Positions 51,201 to 55,169 of a DNA stretch of 64,000 bases are shown piece by piece. The stretch is from positions 41,713,501-41,777,500 of the forward strand of contig NC_065886.2 of NCBI RefSeq assembly GCF_932274485.2. Direction: 5' to 3'. The notes below the pieces were generated by a model that searched no databases, was not told where the DNA came from, and was given only the letters and a program-made list of their open reading frames with translations. This DNA comes from Patella vulgata (lineage: Eukaryota; Mollusca; Gastropoda; Patellidae). Made by a program: the position numbers and the translations under genes. The number at the start of each line of letters is the position of its first letter. The stretch's first letter is position 1.

Positions 51201-53042
51201 TATCCCGATTTGAACAGAGTCGCAAAAATAAAAGTAGGTGTACATATAACATTTAAGCGCCATAATATAGAGGAATGGTGTATTTACATTGTCTCCGAAT
51301 TTCAGTCGTTGGGACGTGAACGTCAAAACCGCTTATCCGGACACGTAACCCTTTTAAGATTTCGGGACAATTTTTTCATTGGGTGACCTGATAATCGATT
51401 GCCATCTCTTTAGAGGTCTATACCCATGTGCTGTACTTGATAACGAAATATAAATTTCACCTACACCTTATTTTTATAAAATAAATGTCTGGTTTTATCC
51501 AGTCACAGTATAATAGATCTTGGGACACCAGTCAACATTTTCATACAGTATGAAGACTGGCGGATTTAAGTTGTTTGGAAACGTATCACATATTGAGTTA
51601 GTTGCTCGGCCTTTTTTCATCATTGAATCCATTTTTCCTATATATGTAGGCCTACTGACTTTCATAATCTATCTACAGGGCTGTAGGAAATAATGGTTTT
51701 CGAGTAGACTATAGGCTACTGATCTCATATCAGTGAACTAGTTCAACTAGTCATGTCCTGATATTCTTGAACTTTTGCAGACATGCATATTTTTGTAGCA
51801 ATTCAAGACAAGTTATAGTCTACCCTATATGGTTTTGGGTGCCACTTTGTAATGAATAGATAAAAACATATCCTCCAACACAAAGTGAAGTAATTGGCTG
51901 ATTCACAAACGACAAAAGAATTTAAAAACGTGTAGAATGCACTAAGGAGGCGTAAATGACTGCCGGTCCATTTGCACTGTTCACGCATCTCACCGTACAT
52001 AATTGATTAGAAAGTACAATATTTTTTTTCAAAAAGTGAATAAATCACTTTACATACATTCATAATACATTAATATGTGCTTTTAGAACCATTTTTTTCT
52101 ATTTCAAGGTTCCAAAAAATAGAGCCATAGGCTACGTCTTTTAAAATAGAAAATTGAATGGTGGACAGGGGGGGGGGGGAATATCGGTTAATCCATAGGG
52201 TATAGGCTAGCATTAAACAACATTAATAACTGCATATTTTGACACTTGAATGGCTATATAAAAACATTAAGACACTTCGGACTAGCCTTTAAAGAATGGC
52301 AGTGGCTATTGTTACGAGTCATAAAAATAATCCTCAGGCTATTGTTACGACGATGCTTTCAGAGCCCTCCGCCAAAGTTTAGGGTTAGGATTTTGTCCAT
52401 GGGGGGGGGGGGGGGCATACTTTGGAGCAAAGGGTAATCATCAGAGTGCCACATGCATTAGTGGATCCAAGTCTGTAGTGAAGTTGAAATCCATTGATAA
52501 TGATTCAGAGAGTAATAGAAATCGATGGTCGTAACAATAGCCACAGGACTATTTTTAGGACTATTCAGTTTTTAACTTCGCCGATGAAGGGCTCTGAAAG
52601 CATCGTCATAACAATAGTCTCAGGACTATTTTTAGGACTCGTGGTAACAATTTGCCACTGCCTTAAAAAAAATAGGCCTAACTACAGAATGGAATTGAGA
52701 TTTCAATTATTCGTGATATTTATATATTTTTTGCTATAGTATATATTAATTTGGCCTATTGTATATGAAATATTATTCACACTGTATAATTATTATGAAA
52801 TGAGTGTGATCAGTCATGGGCATTATAATACCCATATATTTCTATAAGCCTATAATAAGGTCCATCTCCATCGGCATCATCCATGATTCCATGGCTCAGT
52901 AAACAGAAGGAACGTCCCCAGAACGTCAGTCACTGAGTAAAGTCTTTCTTACCTTATCAAGAATCACCTCTCTTGCTTCCCGCAATTCGTCGCGTCGTTC
53001 CTCTAGAAGATTAGAACTCACAAAACTGATTCCGCTCGTCAT
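15337..53042 (-). CDS. CWF19L2: CWF19-like protein 2, complete 18-exon gene
   Basis: Cwf19/CwfJ-family protein, known in yeasts and animals as a late-spliceosome and lariat-turnover factor acting in the nucleus. Coding exons (minus, 5' to 3'): 53042-52953, 51126-51016, 50293-50204, 48969-48874, 48102-47983, 47498-47295, 46496-45650, 43177-43029, 41940-41740, 40424-40353, 39448-39383, 38008-37894, 36145-36057, 35206-35090, 34414-34259, 27068-26988, 17296-17195, 15474-15337. Every intron is GT-AG. All are phase 0 except introns 7 and 12 (phase 1). The product is 947 residues against about 894 in human. In order: a charged N terminus with [10 protein letters not shown] and RGEDKWMLP, a lysine block, the [10 protein letters not shown] motif, a long RS-type region (238-519), then the conserved CwfJ C-terminal domains 1 and 2, with CQFC (732-735), GHCQIVP (764-770) and the terminal [10 protein letters not shown]. 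The frame is intact. Identified by recall of the human protein, without a search. Confidence 0.96.
15848..16140 (+). mobile_element. Helentron-type non-autonomous element (HINE), copy 1
   Basis: Lies in intron 17. It begins CTATATAAATAAAAAC with a GTATGTATGT run and ends GGTGAAGCTGGCTATCCTTC followed by TAGT. The last block resembles the widespread Helentron 3' end GAAGCCGGGTATCC...CTAGT seen better at 44104. The internal PHMRYQINQ-like open frames are repeat artefacts. Confidence 0.6.
17195..17296 (-). CDS. CWF19L2: CWF19L2 coding exon 17 (869-902)
   Basis: Encodes [20 protein letters not shown] and [14 protein letters not shown], nearly identical in pattern to human [20 protein letters not shown]. 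The donor is GTAAGC. Confidence 0.97.
17815..18557 (+). mobile_element. TTAA MITE, family D, split by other DNA
   Basis: Left part TTGCTATAATAGTTC...TTCATTTAAATTACTTT (17815-17925). Right part from about 18470 to 18557 with AGACCTGCAATAGACAG and ATTTAGCTCTTATATAATGC, ended by TTAA. The piece between includes a LINE fragment. Confidence 0.6.
17959..18370 (+). mobile_element. LINE reverse-transcriptase C-terminal fragment (CR1/L2/Jockey group)
   Basis: Translates as [20 protein letters not shown], then [20 protein letters not shown] and [19 protein letters not shown]. The VQN-AAR ... LHWLPV--RI-FK order is typical of the region just after the reverse transcriptase of CR1/L2-like LINEs. About 100 codons stay open before the frame breaks down. 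No endonuclease or RT core is nearby, so this is a 5'-truncated, dead copy. Confidence 0.8.
18560..19640. other. Intron 16, unassigned
   Basis: AT-rich intronic DNA with no recognised element. Confidence 0.4.
19646..19786 (-). mobile_element. SINE-B with central deletion
   Basis: GA tail, AAATGGGTTCGACTAATG, then a jump to GAAACCACGCCAGTTGACTC and the head ending CATCCAACCCCC. About half of the body is missing. Confidence 0.8.
20720..20990 (-). mobile_element. SINE-B copy
   Basis: GA tail, GGGGTTTAACGTCCACTCGA, the body with GGGAGGAAACCGGAGGACAC, and the head ATTAACCATTCACCC. Confidence 0.88.
20994..21035 (+). mobile_element. SINE-A 3' tail fragment
   Basis: CAGAACAGTAAGACGTTAAA followed by CCTCATT units abuts the head of the SINE-B copy in the opposite sense. 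Only about 40 bp. Confidence 0.6.
21330..21566 (+). other. Unrecognised 78-codon open frame in intron 16
   Basis: The open frame is antisense to CWF19L2. Its translation resembles nothing known to me and no splice or promoter signal supports it. The surrounding region (21040-21690) is otherwise blank. Confidence 0.1.
21698..22545 (-). mobile_element. SINE-A copy split by a Harbinger-like MITE
   Basis: GAAAT tail and body to GGGATCTTTTA at 21873, then the 597-bp insert, then the body resuming TTACGTGCACGCC to CTTGTCAGGCC. The tRNA head is absent. The clean interruption gives the exact target-site duplication of the insert. Confidence 0.88.
21874..22470. mobile_element. Harbinger-like MITE, TTA target duplication
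   Basis: Inserted in SINE-A with the 3-bp duplication TTA (21871-21873, 22471-22473). The ends are GGGGCTTATGTCGACTTTGC and the complement of GTCGACATAAGCCCCCC, inverted over about 37 bp. Subterminal regions are packed with AGTTGC/GCAACT words, likely transposase-binding repeats. The interior carries a 33-codon frame starting ATGGCAAATTACTTAGAAGA on plus and a 95-codon frame on minus, perhaps remnants of the autonomous parent. TTA plus a GGG-type terminus fits PIF/Harbinger. Confidence 0.75.
22678..22912 (-). mobile_element. SINE-A, old diverged copy
   Basis: Blocks CATATGCTATGCAGG, GGCTATGAGGAAAATTTGGC, ATGGACTAGACAC and a worn B box (GATTGAACCCAGG) remain in the right order. Confidence 0.65.
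23007..24350 (+). mobile_element. Pearl/Helentron-type element 1 with tandem core
   Basis: Left end GTGAGGCTGATGTCCCCCGC. The core consists of about seven 142-146-bp tandem repeats (each with ACCAATCAAATTGCTTATCT and ATACACCAAGTTTGAACATT). An ACRG microsatellite (GACAGACGGACAG) follows, and the right end is a hairpin GTCCCCTGC...GGCGGGGGAC. Two extra right ends at 23343 and 23490 show internal tandem amplification. This layout is that of oyster pearl elements and DINE-1-like Helentron derivatives. Open frames in the core (65-117 codons) are repeat artefacts. Confidence 0.85.
24356..24632 (-). mobile_element. SINE-B, full length
   Basis: GA tail, GGGGTTTAACGTCCACTCGA, complete body, B box complement GGGGATTAGAAACCACG and A box complement CTAACCATTCAGCCAT. 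It sits between the two pearl-type elements. Confidence 0.92.
24674..25843 (+). mobile_element. Pearl/Helentron-type element 2 with tandem core
   Basis: Same left end (ACAGTGAGGCTGATGTCCCC), a diverged lead-in, at least five core repeats alternating 146 and 142 bp from about 25000, a 65-bp ACRG microsatellite and the GGCGGGGGACAA hairpin end. The core is almost identical to that of element 1, so one array probably derives from the other recently. Confidence 0.85.
26104..26325 (-). mobile_element. SINE-B, diverged
   Basis: GAGTTTAACATCCACTTCAC, AATTCGCTTGTGCGTAG, GGAGGACCCAGATAAAACCC and GGCAACCTTACTCCTTG in order. Confidence 0.82.
26414..26692 (-). mobile_element. SINE-B, full length
   Basis: Complete from the GA tail to CAGCAATCCAAACCCCC. 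Well preserved, with AT-rich TTAATTAA-like flanks on both sides. Confidence 0.92.
26988..27068 (-). CDS. CWF19L2: CWF19L2 coding exon 16 (842-868)
   Basis: Encodes [20 protein letters not shown] and KKDIRHS, the start of CwfJ C-terminal domain 2. It is isolated between introns of 7.2 and 9.7 kb. Confidence 0.95.
27450..27535 (+). mobile_element. SINE-A, 3' fragment
   Basis: CCCATCTTCATTAGCCCAGT, GGAGCAGAACAATAGGATG and TTAAACTCCATTTGATTTC tail. Confidence 0.8.
28472..28722 (-). mobile_element. SINE-A, head-truncated
   Basis: Three GAAAT units, body to TTGTCAGGCCCTCCGTC. It lacks the tRNA head. Confidence 0.88.
28795..29042 (-). mobile_element. SINE-A, head-truncated
   Basis: AAAATGAAATAGTGTTTAAT tail junction, then the body to CCCTTCATCCTGCATTA. 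More diverged than its neighbour at 28472. Confidence 0.85.
29368..29664 (-). mobile_element. SINE-A, 5'-truncated with 12-bp TSD
   Basis: Body and tail are well preserved. The copy stops at CTGGATGAACT before the tRNA head, yet is bounded by the perfect duplication AATTCCAAAATA (29356-29367, 29665-29676). The truncation therefore happened during reverse transcription, not by later deletion. Confidence 0.92.
30385..30556 (-). mobile_element. SINE-A, head half
   Basis: TCTGGACACAGCTC, AAAACCGTGCCGGAAAAACC, CTTCTCGGCCAACAC and a worn head ending TGCGGCTCCCC. Confidence 0.75.
30872..31375 (+). repeat. Degenerate core repeats with GTTTCCATGGAAAC palindromes
   Basis: Repeats of about 80-240 bp containing TTTAAATC-GATAAATTTC-AAT and TTCAAATTTGT blocks. 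Palindromes GTTTCCATGGAAAC (30880, 31198) and GTATCCATGGAAAC (31122) recur. It ends in a degenerate ACRG stretch (GCAGACGGACATACAG), so it may be an old pearl-type core. Confidence 0.6.
31818..32162. mobile_element. TTAA MITE, family D
   Basis: Ends ACATACATTATGCAAGAGCT and (reverse complement) AGATACATTATGTAAGATTT are imperfect inverted repeats. TTAA at 31814-31817, with TTGA at the far side. Internal blocks match 60002-60389 in reverse orientation. Confidence 0.78.
32245..32540. repeat. Diverged tandem duplication, about 170 bp
   Basis: GTTAAAGAAAATATTCCTAT... and GTTAAAGAATAATCCTATTA... recur with matching GAGAAAGCGGCAAA/GAGAAATTGGCAAA blocks. The remainder to 33280 shows no recognised feature. 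Confidence 0.5.
33283..33677 (-). mobile_element. SINE-A copy with a reversed SINE-A tail inside
   Basis: GAAAT-type tail, body to ATGATTATACAC (33508), then about 56 bp in the opposite sense (CGTCTTCATTAGCCCAGTTC through GACGTTAAACCCCATTTC), then the body resumes CACCACTGATAATGCC to the head CTCCAGATTAGCGAGCC. Confidence 0.82.
33955..34212. repeat. AAT/ACT-rich microsatellite
   Basis: About 258 bp of AATACTGCTAATACTAATA-type 3- and 9-bp units, ending 47 bp from the 3' side of exon 15. Confidence 0.9.
34259..34414 (-). CDS. CWF19L2: CWF19L2 coding exon 15 (790-841)
   Basis: Encodes [20 protein letters not shown], then [20 protein letters not shown] and [10 protein letters not shown]. Human has [20 protein letters not shown]. 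It closes CwfJ C-terminal domain 1. Confidence 0.97.
34509..34598. repeat. 90-bp hairpin in intron 14
   Basis: The arms TTTATAGCACG, CTTC and GTTAACAGGTTTAAC pair with GTTAAACCTGTTAAC, GAAG and CGTGCTATAAA around a 20-nt GC-rich loop (34545-34564). The inner 15-bp arms are perfectly complementary. Probably a mini foldback element. Confidence 0.8.
35090..35206 (-). CDS. CWF19L2: CWF19L2 coding exon 14 (751-789), HIT-like core
   Basis: Encodes [20 protein letters not shown] then [19 protein letters not shown]. The [10 protein letters not shown] signature resembles the HIT-fold histidine motif of the family. His765 and His773 are visible. Confidence 0.97.
35274..35732. mobile_element. TTAA MITE in intron 13
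   Basis: TTAA at 35270-35273 and 35733-35736. The ends AGGACCTAAGTCCGTAAC and (reverse complement) AGGAGCTAAATCGCTAAC match at about 14 of 18 positions. 459 bp, no coding capacity. Confidence 0.65.
36057..36145 (-). CDS. CWF19L2: CWF19L2 coding exon 13 (721-750), CxxC
   Basis: Encodes [20 protein letters not shown] and [10 protein letters not shown]. Cys732 and Cys735 form the CxxC of the CwfJ C-terminal domain 1, which in the family is a putative zinc site. Confidence 0.95.
36837..36985 (+). mobile_element. hAT-like MITE, left-end fragment
   Basis: AACGCCAGATTAACCGTGAG and CAGGGCCCCCTACCAAAAA then ATCTCAGTTGC match the left half of the element at 55533-55913. No right end. Confidence 0.6.
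37336..37731. mobile_element. TTAA MITE, family D, intact ends
   Basis: TTAA at 37332-37335 and 37732-37735. The ends ACATACATTATGCAAGAGCT and (reverse complement) AGATACATTATGGGAGATTA are inverted. 396 bp. The first 65 bp are nearly identical to 31818-32162, the interior is different. Confidence 0.82.
37894..38008 (-). CDS. CWF19L2: CWF19L2 coding exon 12 (683-720)
   Basis: Encodes [20 protein letters not shown] and on to [15 protein letters not shown] matches human DDMFVSKAA. It ends in phase 1 (donor GTAAGA), shared with exon 13. Confidence 0.95.
38146..38285 (-). mobile_element. SINE-B, tail half
   Basis: GTCCACTCAACACAAACTAG, ATAATTCGCTTAGCAGTGGG and GGAGAAAACCCACAAGGTC. Confidence 0.8.
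38883..39097 (-). mobile_element. SINE-B with central deletion
   Basis: GA tail, AAGTCCACTTGACACAAACT, then AGAAAACCCACACGGTTAG, the B box region GGGAATTGAAACCACACC and the head GCTAACCATTCGGCTAT. Confidence 0.85.
39121..39254. repeat. Repeat family C, copy 2
   Basis: TTTTGCCCAGTGCTTGCC, GTGTTTTTCAGGGAATC, CTAGTAAGATTGGGCATCTC and the terminal GTATCTTTAA. It shares TTACTGTCCATTTACCATAC upstream with the copy near 42568. Confidence 0.65.
39383..39448 (-). CDS. CWF19L2: CWF19L2 coding exon 11 (661-682)
   Basis: Encodes [20 protein letters not shown] then GR. The human counterpart is VKNEKMGTAENQNKLFMRMA. It begins the conserved Cwf19 C-terminal region. Confidence 0.95.
39519..39786 (+). mobile_element. 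SINE-A with internal deletion
   Basis: Head GGGAGCCATGGTGGATCAG, a shortened middle, GCCGCTGTCCGGGCAAAATT, ACACTGTATGGCGCATG and GACGTTAAATCCCATTTC. Confidence 0.85.
40353..40424 (-). CDS. CWF19L2: CWF19L2 coding exon 10 (637-660)
   Basis: Encodes [20 protein letters not shown] and LKTM, equivalent to human VSTHEERERVRYFHDDDNLS. Confidence 0.95.
41033..41559. mobile_element. TTAA MITE, family D, longer copy
   Basis: TTAA at 41029-41032 and 41560-41563. The ends AGATGCATTATGTAATGC and (reverse complement) AGATGCATTATGTAAGAG are well conserved. Contains AGACCTGCATATAGGCAAAT. At 527 bp it is longer than other copies and may hold an insert near 41060-41260. Confidence 0.68.
41740..41940 (-). 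CDS. CWF19L2: CWF19L2 coding exon 9 (570-636)
   Basis: Encodes [20 protein letters not shown], then [15 protein letters not shown] and GRKRQKK. It parallels the human segment with VILVRTDQSGRVWPV and GGRRKRQ. The donor is GTAACT. Confidence 0.92.
42012..42340 (+). mobile_element. SINE-A, old copy
   Basis: Head GTGGTGGCTCAATGAGTAAG, B-box region AAGGGTTTGACCCC, CCTCAGGATTTTTC and the end AGTAGGACGATTAAACCTC. The middle (42160-42290) is rearranged. Confidence 0.75.
42568..42886. repeat. Repeat family C, copy 3 (longest)
   Basis: From TTACTGTCCATTTACCATAC through CATTTTGCCCAGTGCTTGTC, CTAGTAAGATTGGGTGTCTC and GCCATACTTTTATTAGAAA to GTATCTTTAA. Includes part of a 60-codon minus-strand frame not recognised. 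Confidence 0.6.
43029..43177 (-). CDS. CWF19L2: CWF19L2 coding exon 8 (520-569)
   Basis: A Ser/Glu stretch ([17 protein letters not shown]), then [20 protein letters not shown] and MGDE, matching human LSVDEKNKLGAKIIKAEMMGN. The acceptor is phase 1, completing a Ser codon from exon 7. Confidence 0.95.
43892..44104 (+). mobile_element. Helentron-type element (HINE), copy 2
   Basis: Starts TCTATACTAATATTTGTGAC, has a GTCT microsatellite, and ends GCGAAGCCGGGTATCCTGCT followed by AGT, with a CCCCCGAG...CCGGG stem near the end. Nested within the 2-kb hAT-like element. Confidence 0.75.
45136..45398. repeat. Tandem duplication, about 151 bp
   Basis: Two copies of AACGGAGACTGGTAAGGATT / AACAGAGACCGGTAAGGATT, with GAGAGTCTTGTATTACCGGT / GAGAGTCTTATATTACCGGT and TCTAAATAGCAACGC, inside the 2-kb element. 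Confidence 0.75.
45650..46496 (-). CDS. CWF19L2: CWF19L2 coding exon 7, RS-rich (238-519)
   Basis: The longest exon (847 nt). It starts [17 protein letters not shown], the counterpart of human FQSKLEDAEKA, then becomes an Arg/Ser/Asp-rich, probably disordered region with five RFQRPSSP motifs. It is longer and more repetitive than the human segment. It contains a 96-bp in-frame tandem duplication. It ends in phase 1 at donor GTAAGT. Confidence 0.93.
45999..46190 (-). repeat. CWF19L2: 96-bp in-frame tandem duplication in CWF19L2 exon 7
   Basis: Two almost identical 32-codon units, each reading [20 protein letters not shown] then RSSDKD-SDDN. They differ at very few positions (Asp-Pro versus Asp-His in the protein), so the duplication is recent. 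Confidence 0.92.
46576..46690 (+). mobile_element. SINE-A, head fragment
   Basis: CTAAGTGAGTAAGTACTGG, CAGTTTGATCCAGGTG and GTTTCCCCTTGTTAAGG, cut off by the next copy. Confidence 0.75.
46692..47050 (+). mobile_element. SINE-A, full length
   Basis: From GAGCCACTGGGGCTAAGTGA (A box), GCAGGTTCTATTCTGG (B box) and body to GGACGTTAAACCCCATTTC. In intron 6, sense strand opposite to the gene. Confidence 0.9.
47295..47498 (-). CDS. CWF19L2: CWF19L2 coding exon 6 (170-237)
   Basis: Encodes [20 protein letters not shown], then [17 protein letters not shown] and [23 protein letters not shown] and the W-LKKSY-R-KEQA block are diagnostic of CWF19L2. The donor is GTGAGT. Confidence 0.96.
47983..48102 (-). 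CDS. CWF19L2: CWF19L2 coding exon 5 (130-169)
   Basis: Encodes [19 protein letters not shown] and on to [12 protein letters not shown] matches human RDEWMTVDFMS, and the helical EK-rich end leads into the next exon's [11 protein letters not shown]. Confidence 0.9.
48207..48420 (-). mobile_element. SINE-B, shortened
   Basis: GACACAAACTAGGTCATTTT, GGACTAACATATGGTTCAAT, CTACTCCTTGTCACGTAC and GGGAATCGAAAACATGCC. Diverged at both ends. Confidence 0.82.
48874..48969 (-). CDS. CWF19L2: CWF19L2 coding exon 4 (98-129)
   Basis: Encodes [18 protein letters not shown] and on to TMLK. EEEEWVE corresponds to human EDEWVEAVP. The donor is GTACTG. A run of 16 C on the coding strand follows about 10 nt into the intron. 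Confidence 0.88.
49454..49992. mobile_element. Mutator-like MITE, copy 1, 9-bp TSD (intron 3)
   Basis: Flanked by the perfect duplication CATGTATGT (49445-49453, 49993-50001). Inverted ends AATCTGGTTAAAACACAGAT and complement AATCTGATTAAAG. Without the nested 164-bp element and its duplicated CTG it measures 372 bp, against 371 bp for copy 2. A 9-bp duplication is the mark of Mutator-type transposases. Confidence 0.82.
49809..49972. mobile_element. Palindromic MITE nested in Mutator-like copy 1
   Basis: Begins GGCCCTTATTCACGAAAACT and ends with its complement. Arms stay largely complementary for about 60 bp (including AAATTTTAAGAAATACTGCA). CTG occurs at both borders (49806-49808, 49973-49975), matching the uninterrupted copy 2, so the duplication is 3 bp. 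Confidence 0.8.
50204..50293 (-). CDS. CWF19L2: CWF19L2 coding exon 3 (68-97), lysine-rich
   Basis: Encodes a [16 protein letters not shown]-type block and GSSSDDS, like the lysine and serine stretches of the human protein. A nuclear or nucleolar targeting role is likely. It is 90 nt and phase 0 on both sides, so skipping it would keep the frame. Mutator-like direct repeats lie in both flanking introns. Confidence 0.88.
50548..50918. mobile_element. Mutator-like MITE, copy 2, 9-bp TSD (intron 2)
   Basis: 371 bp with inverted ends CAATCTGATTAAAACACAGA and CAATCTGATTAAAATACAGA, flanked by the perfect duplication AATAATAAG (50539-50547, 50919-50927). Same orientation as copy 1, on the other side of exon 3. 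Confidence 0.87.
51016..51126 (-). CDS. CWF19L2: CWF19L2 coding exon 2 (31-67)
   Basis: Encodes [20 protein letters not shown] then [12 protein letters not shown], the most conserved N-terminal block of the family. Of two possible donors (GTAGGT, GTAGAG), only GTAGGT after ACA keeps frame with exon 3. Confidence 0.93.
52293..52662. mobile_element. Foldback MITE with TTAA borders (intron 1)
   Basis: Arms of about 90 bp (GGCAGTGGCTATTGTTACGA, CGATGCTTTCAGAGCCCT) are inverted copies of the right side. TTAA lies at 52289-52292 and 52663-52666. The loop holds a 14-G run (52400-52413). Confidence 0.7.
52953..53042 (-). CDS. CWF19L2: CWF19L2 coding exon 1 (residues 1-30)
   Basis: Starts at ATG 53042 and encodes [20 protein letters not shown] and on to ILDK. 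The donor GTAAGA follows AAG. It matches the ERKEQTRNARAEVL region near the human N terminus. No in-frame upstream ATG is linked without a stop. Confidence 0.88.
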
Positions 53043-53700
53043 ATTTCTCCAAATATCACACGTTATTTTTTTTTACTTTTATCGCCAAGTTTTCATAAAC
53101 CGAAAGACTAACTTCCGATGAAAATCTAATTTCCGATGTTACGGATTGACTACGTGACTGAGGACAACTAACCTGAGAAATGTCTGTGATCTTATCGACA
53201 GTTGTATTATCTGAAAACCTCTGTAACACGAAGGTCATTTATTGAAGATAACTTGAGTTTATAAGATTGCCATATCAACAAATAAATCTAGATTATTTTC
53301 AGTTTGTTTTATTAAACTCCCATTTCATATCATTAACAATATGGACTAATCGCGGATAGGGGAGTAAACTCCACTTTTGTAAAAACAAATTTAAAAGAAT
53401 ATGTATGATTGACAAGTGTCGAAGATTTTATAATTATATTAACCAATATTTGAAAAATATATGTAAAAGATTAAAATGTATGGTGAAATTATTATTGACA
53501 AATATATTTATTTAATATCATACAAAAATCTTCAAAAATAAATCACCAATTTAACACAACTGATAAAAACAGCTTTATAATTGTTCGCAAGCCCGGTTTC
53601 AAATGTGTTATTAAAAAGGAGAGCCGGTTAGCACTCCCCTTGACAAGGACGGAATGGACCTTCATGGTCTTTATAACACATATGGCATGCCCTCCTACTT
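53043..53700 (-). promoter_or_regulatory. CWF19L2: Likely CWF19L2 5' UTR and promoter region
   Basis: Position only: it lies between the CWF19L2 start codon and the next supported feature upstream. No TATA box is placed convincingly. Sequence 53160-53050 on minus holds a short open frame upstream of the ATG. Confidence 0.35.
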
Positions 53701-53726
53701 CGAGGGCACCTTATTTTTTTTTGTAT

Positions 53727-53732
53727 TTTATT
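53727..53732 (-). terminator. Possible poly(A) signal of an upstream gene
   Basis: AATAAA on the minus strand, about 130 nt after the TGA of the putative terminal exon at 53864. Confidence 0.3.
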
Positions 53733-53863
53733 GTGAATAAACATTTTCCTTGAATTAAATTTACGAAATAATTATTTTACAAACCATATAGCATTGTCTT
53801 ACGAACAAGTATTATTATCTTATAAAATATATTTGTTGATAACATTATTTATAATAAAACAAA

Positions 53864-53956
53864 TCATTTAAGATTGAATGGGGCTCCGATTTGAAATGGC
53901 ACTTGGGCTCTGGCATCAACGGTGACAAGGCGTCTTATGCTGTCACTGTCCTTCAC
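53864..53956 (-). CDS. Possible terminal exon of an unrecognised gene
   Basis: After a CTAAAG acceptor the minus strand reads VKDSDSIRRLVTVDARAQVP then FQIGAPFNLK and TGA: 30 residues with balanced, protein-like composition in locally GC-rich DNA, unlike the surrounding AT-rich sequence. The acceptor phase is 0. I do not recognise the family. No further exons were found to the right, where repeats dominate, so the gene would have to start beyond the window or across long introns. Could be chance. Confidence 0.3.
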   Translation of the reverse strand: MKDSDSIRRLVTVDARAQVPFQIGAPFNLK

Positions 53957-54080
53957 CTTTAGACACATGCAATTTGTATGTCAGTATGGTAAATAGATAG
54001 ATTTATCTGGTAAAAACATACAACATAATAAATGACATGTGTAATAAAAAAAAATTGAACTAATTTCGGGTCCGCTTTAA

Positions 54081-54426
54081 AGGGACAATAACACTCTTGC
54101 TGGCTTGAAAGCTCCAGAAAATAAATAATATCTCTATCTAAGTACTAGATGTTTAAGTGTCCTACCTGTTGTGTAAATTATCCATTATATCCTATTTTAC
54201 TTGTCCAAAGGGTTCGAAAATATTTTTAAATCGAAGTTTCATTTGAAAAGGTTTACGTTAGACGTTTCAAACCATTATGTTGAATTTTTCAAAAATTTTA
54301 AATAAAGTGTGTTAAGATGAAATTTGTATCATCAATTAATTGAAATATTCTAAAATAGTACAATTTGTTGACCAGAATAAAGATTGGGACATAGTATTCA
54401 GTTACAACAAGAGTGGTATTGAGCCT
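54081..54426 (+). mobile_element. TTAA MITE, family F, copy 1
   Basis: TTAA at 54077-54080 and 54427-54430. The ends AGGGACAATAACACTCTTG and (reverse complement) AGGCTCAATACCACTCTTG agree at 16 of 19 positions. Homologous over its length to 56200-56459 in reverse. Confidence 0.82.
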
Positions 54427-54524
54427 TTAATATTTATGTCCCTGTCTGCAGCCCAGTATAAGAACCCACCCAATTTTAATCGACCCTCGCTATCTAATAC
54501 AAAGGCTATTCTAGATCATAATTA

Positions 54525-54752
54525 AGGTCGGTCATTGAGTCAAGTGGCGTGGTTTCAATTCCCCGCTTTTACTTGACCATGAGTAGGGTCGATCGCCGTT
54601 CAACCTCGTGGGTTTTCTCCGGGTCCTCTTGATTCCTCCCACAGCTAACCCTTAAGCACAATCGAATTATTGAAATAAAATAGAACTCCGTAAATCCCGA
54701 AATGACCTATAGCTAGTTAATGCCGAGTGGACGTTAAACCCCATTCTATTTC
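54525..54752 (+). mobile_element. SINE-B, lacking the first part of the head
   Basis: GGTCATTGAGTCAAGTGG, B box GTGGTTTCAATTCCCCG, GTGGGTTTTCTCCGGGTCCT and GAGTGGACGTTAAACCCC with a short tail. Confidence 0.88.
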
Positions 54753-54852
54753 CCCCTCTGTCTTTTTCGATGGTACTATCGCGTATTACTGGTTTTACTT
54801 GCCGCCTCGTGAATGATGATCGTTATCGTGTCCGGTTGATTTTACCGTATTA

Positions 54853-55134
54853 ATGATACGTACCGTACCCAGCTGTGTTTGGGTGGTATTATTTACAGTA
54901 TCTTGGTTAAAGATACCTATTATACTAAAAATATCAACCATTACTCATCGACATTTACCAACTTCGCAAAACACCTATACTATTTCGATCGCCTTTTATT
55001 TTCTCGTTCCGTTCCTCAGTGGATTGGCTAACACTGAGGTACCTGAGCAACTTGACGAGGACGTACCGGACAAAAGCAATACTTGTTTTCACGATACTAC
55101 CCATTGTCTTTATGTCTTAGCTTTCTATTTTTGA
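54853..55134 (+). other. Unrecognised 93-codon open frame in a repeat-free patch
   Basis: Between two SINEs. Translation starts MIRTVPSCVWVVLFTVSWLK (hydrophobic), with a second hydrophobic stretch ISIAFYFLVPFLSG before an acidic NTEVPEQLDEDVPDK segment and two cysteines. An acceptor-like TTCCTCAG sits at 55011-55018. Could be a chance frame or part of an unknown gene. Confidence 0.18.
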
Positions 55135-55169
55135 TATATTATATTGGCCATCTTGGATCCTACTTTTTC

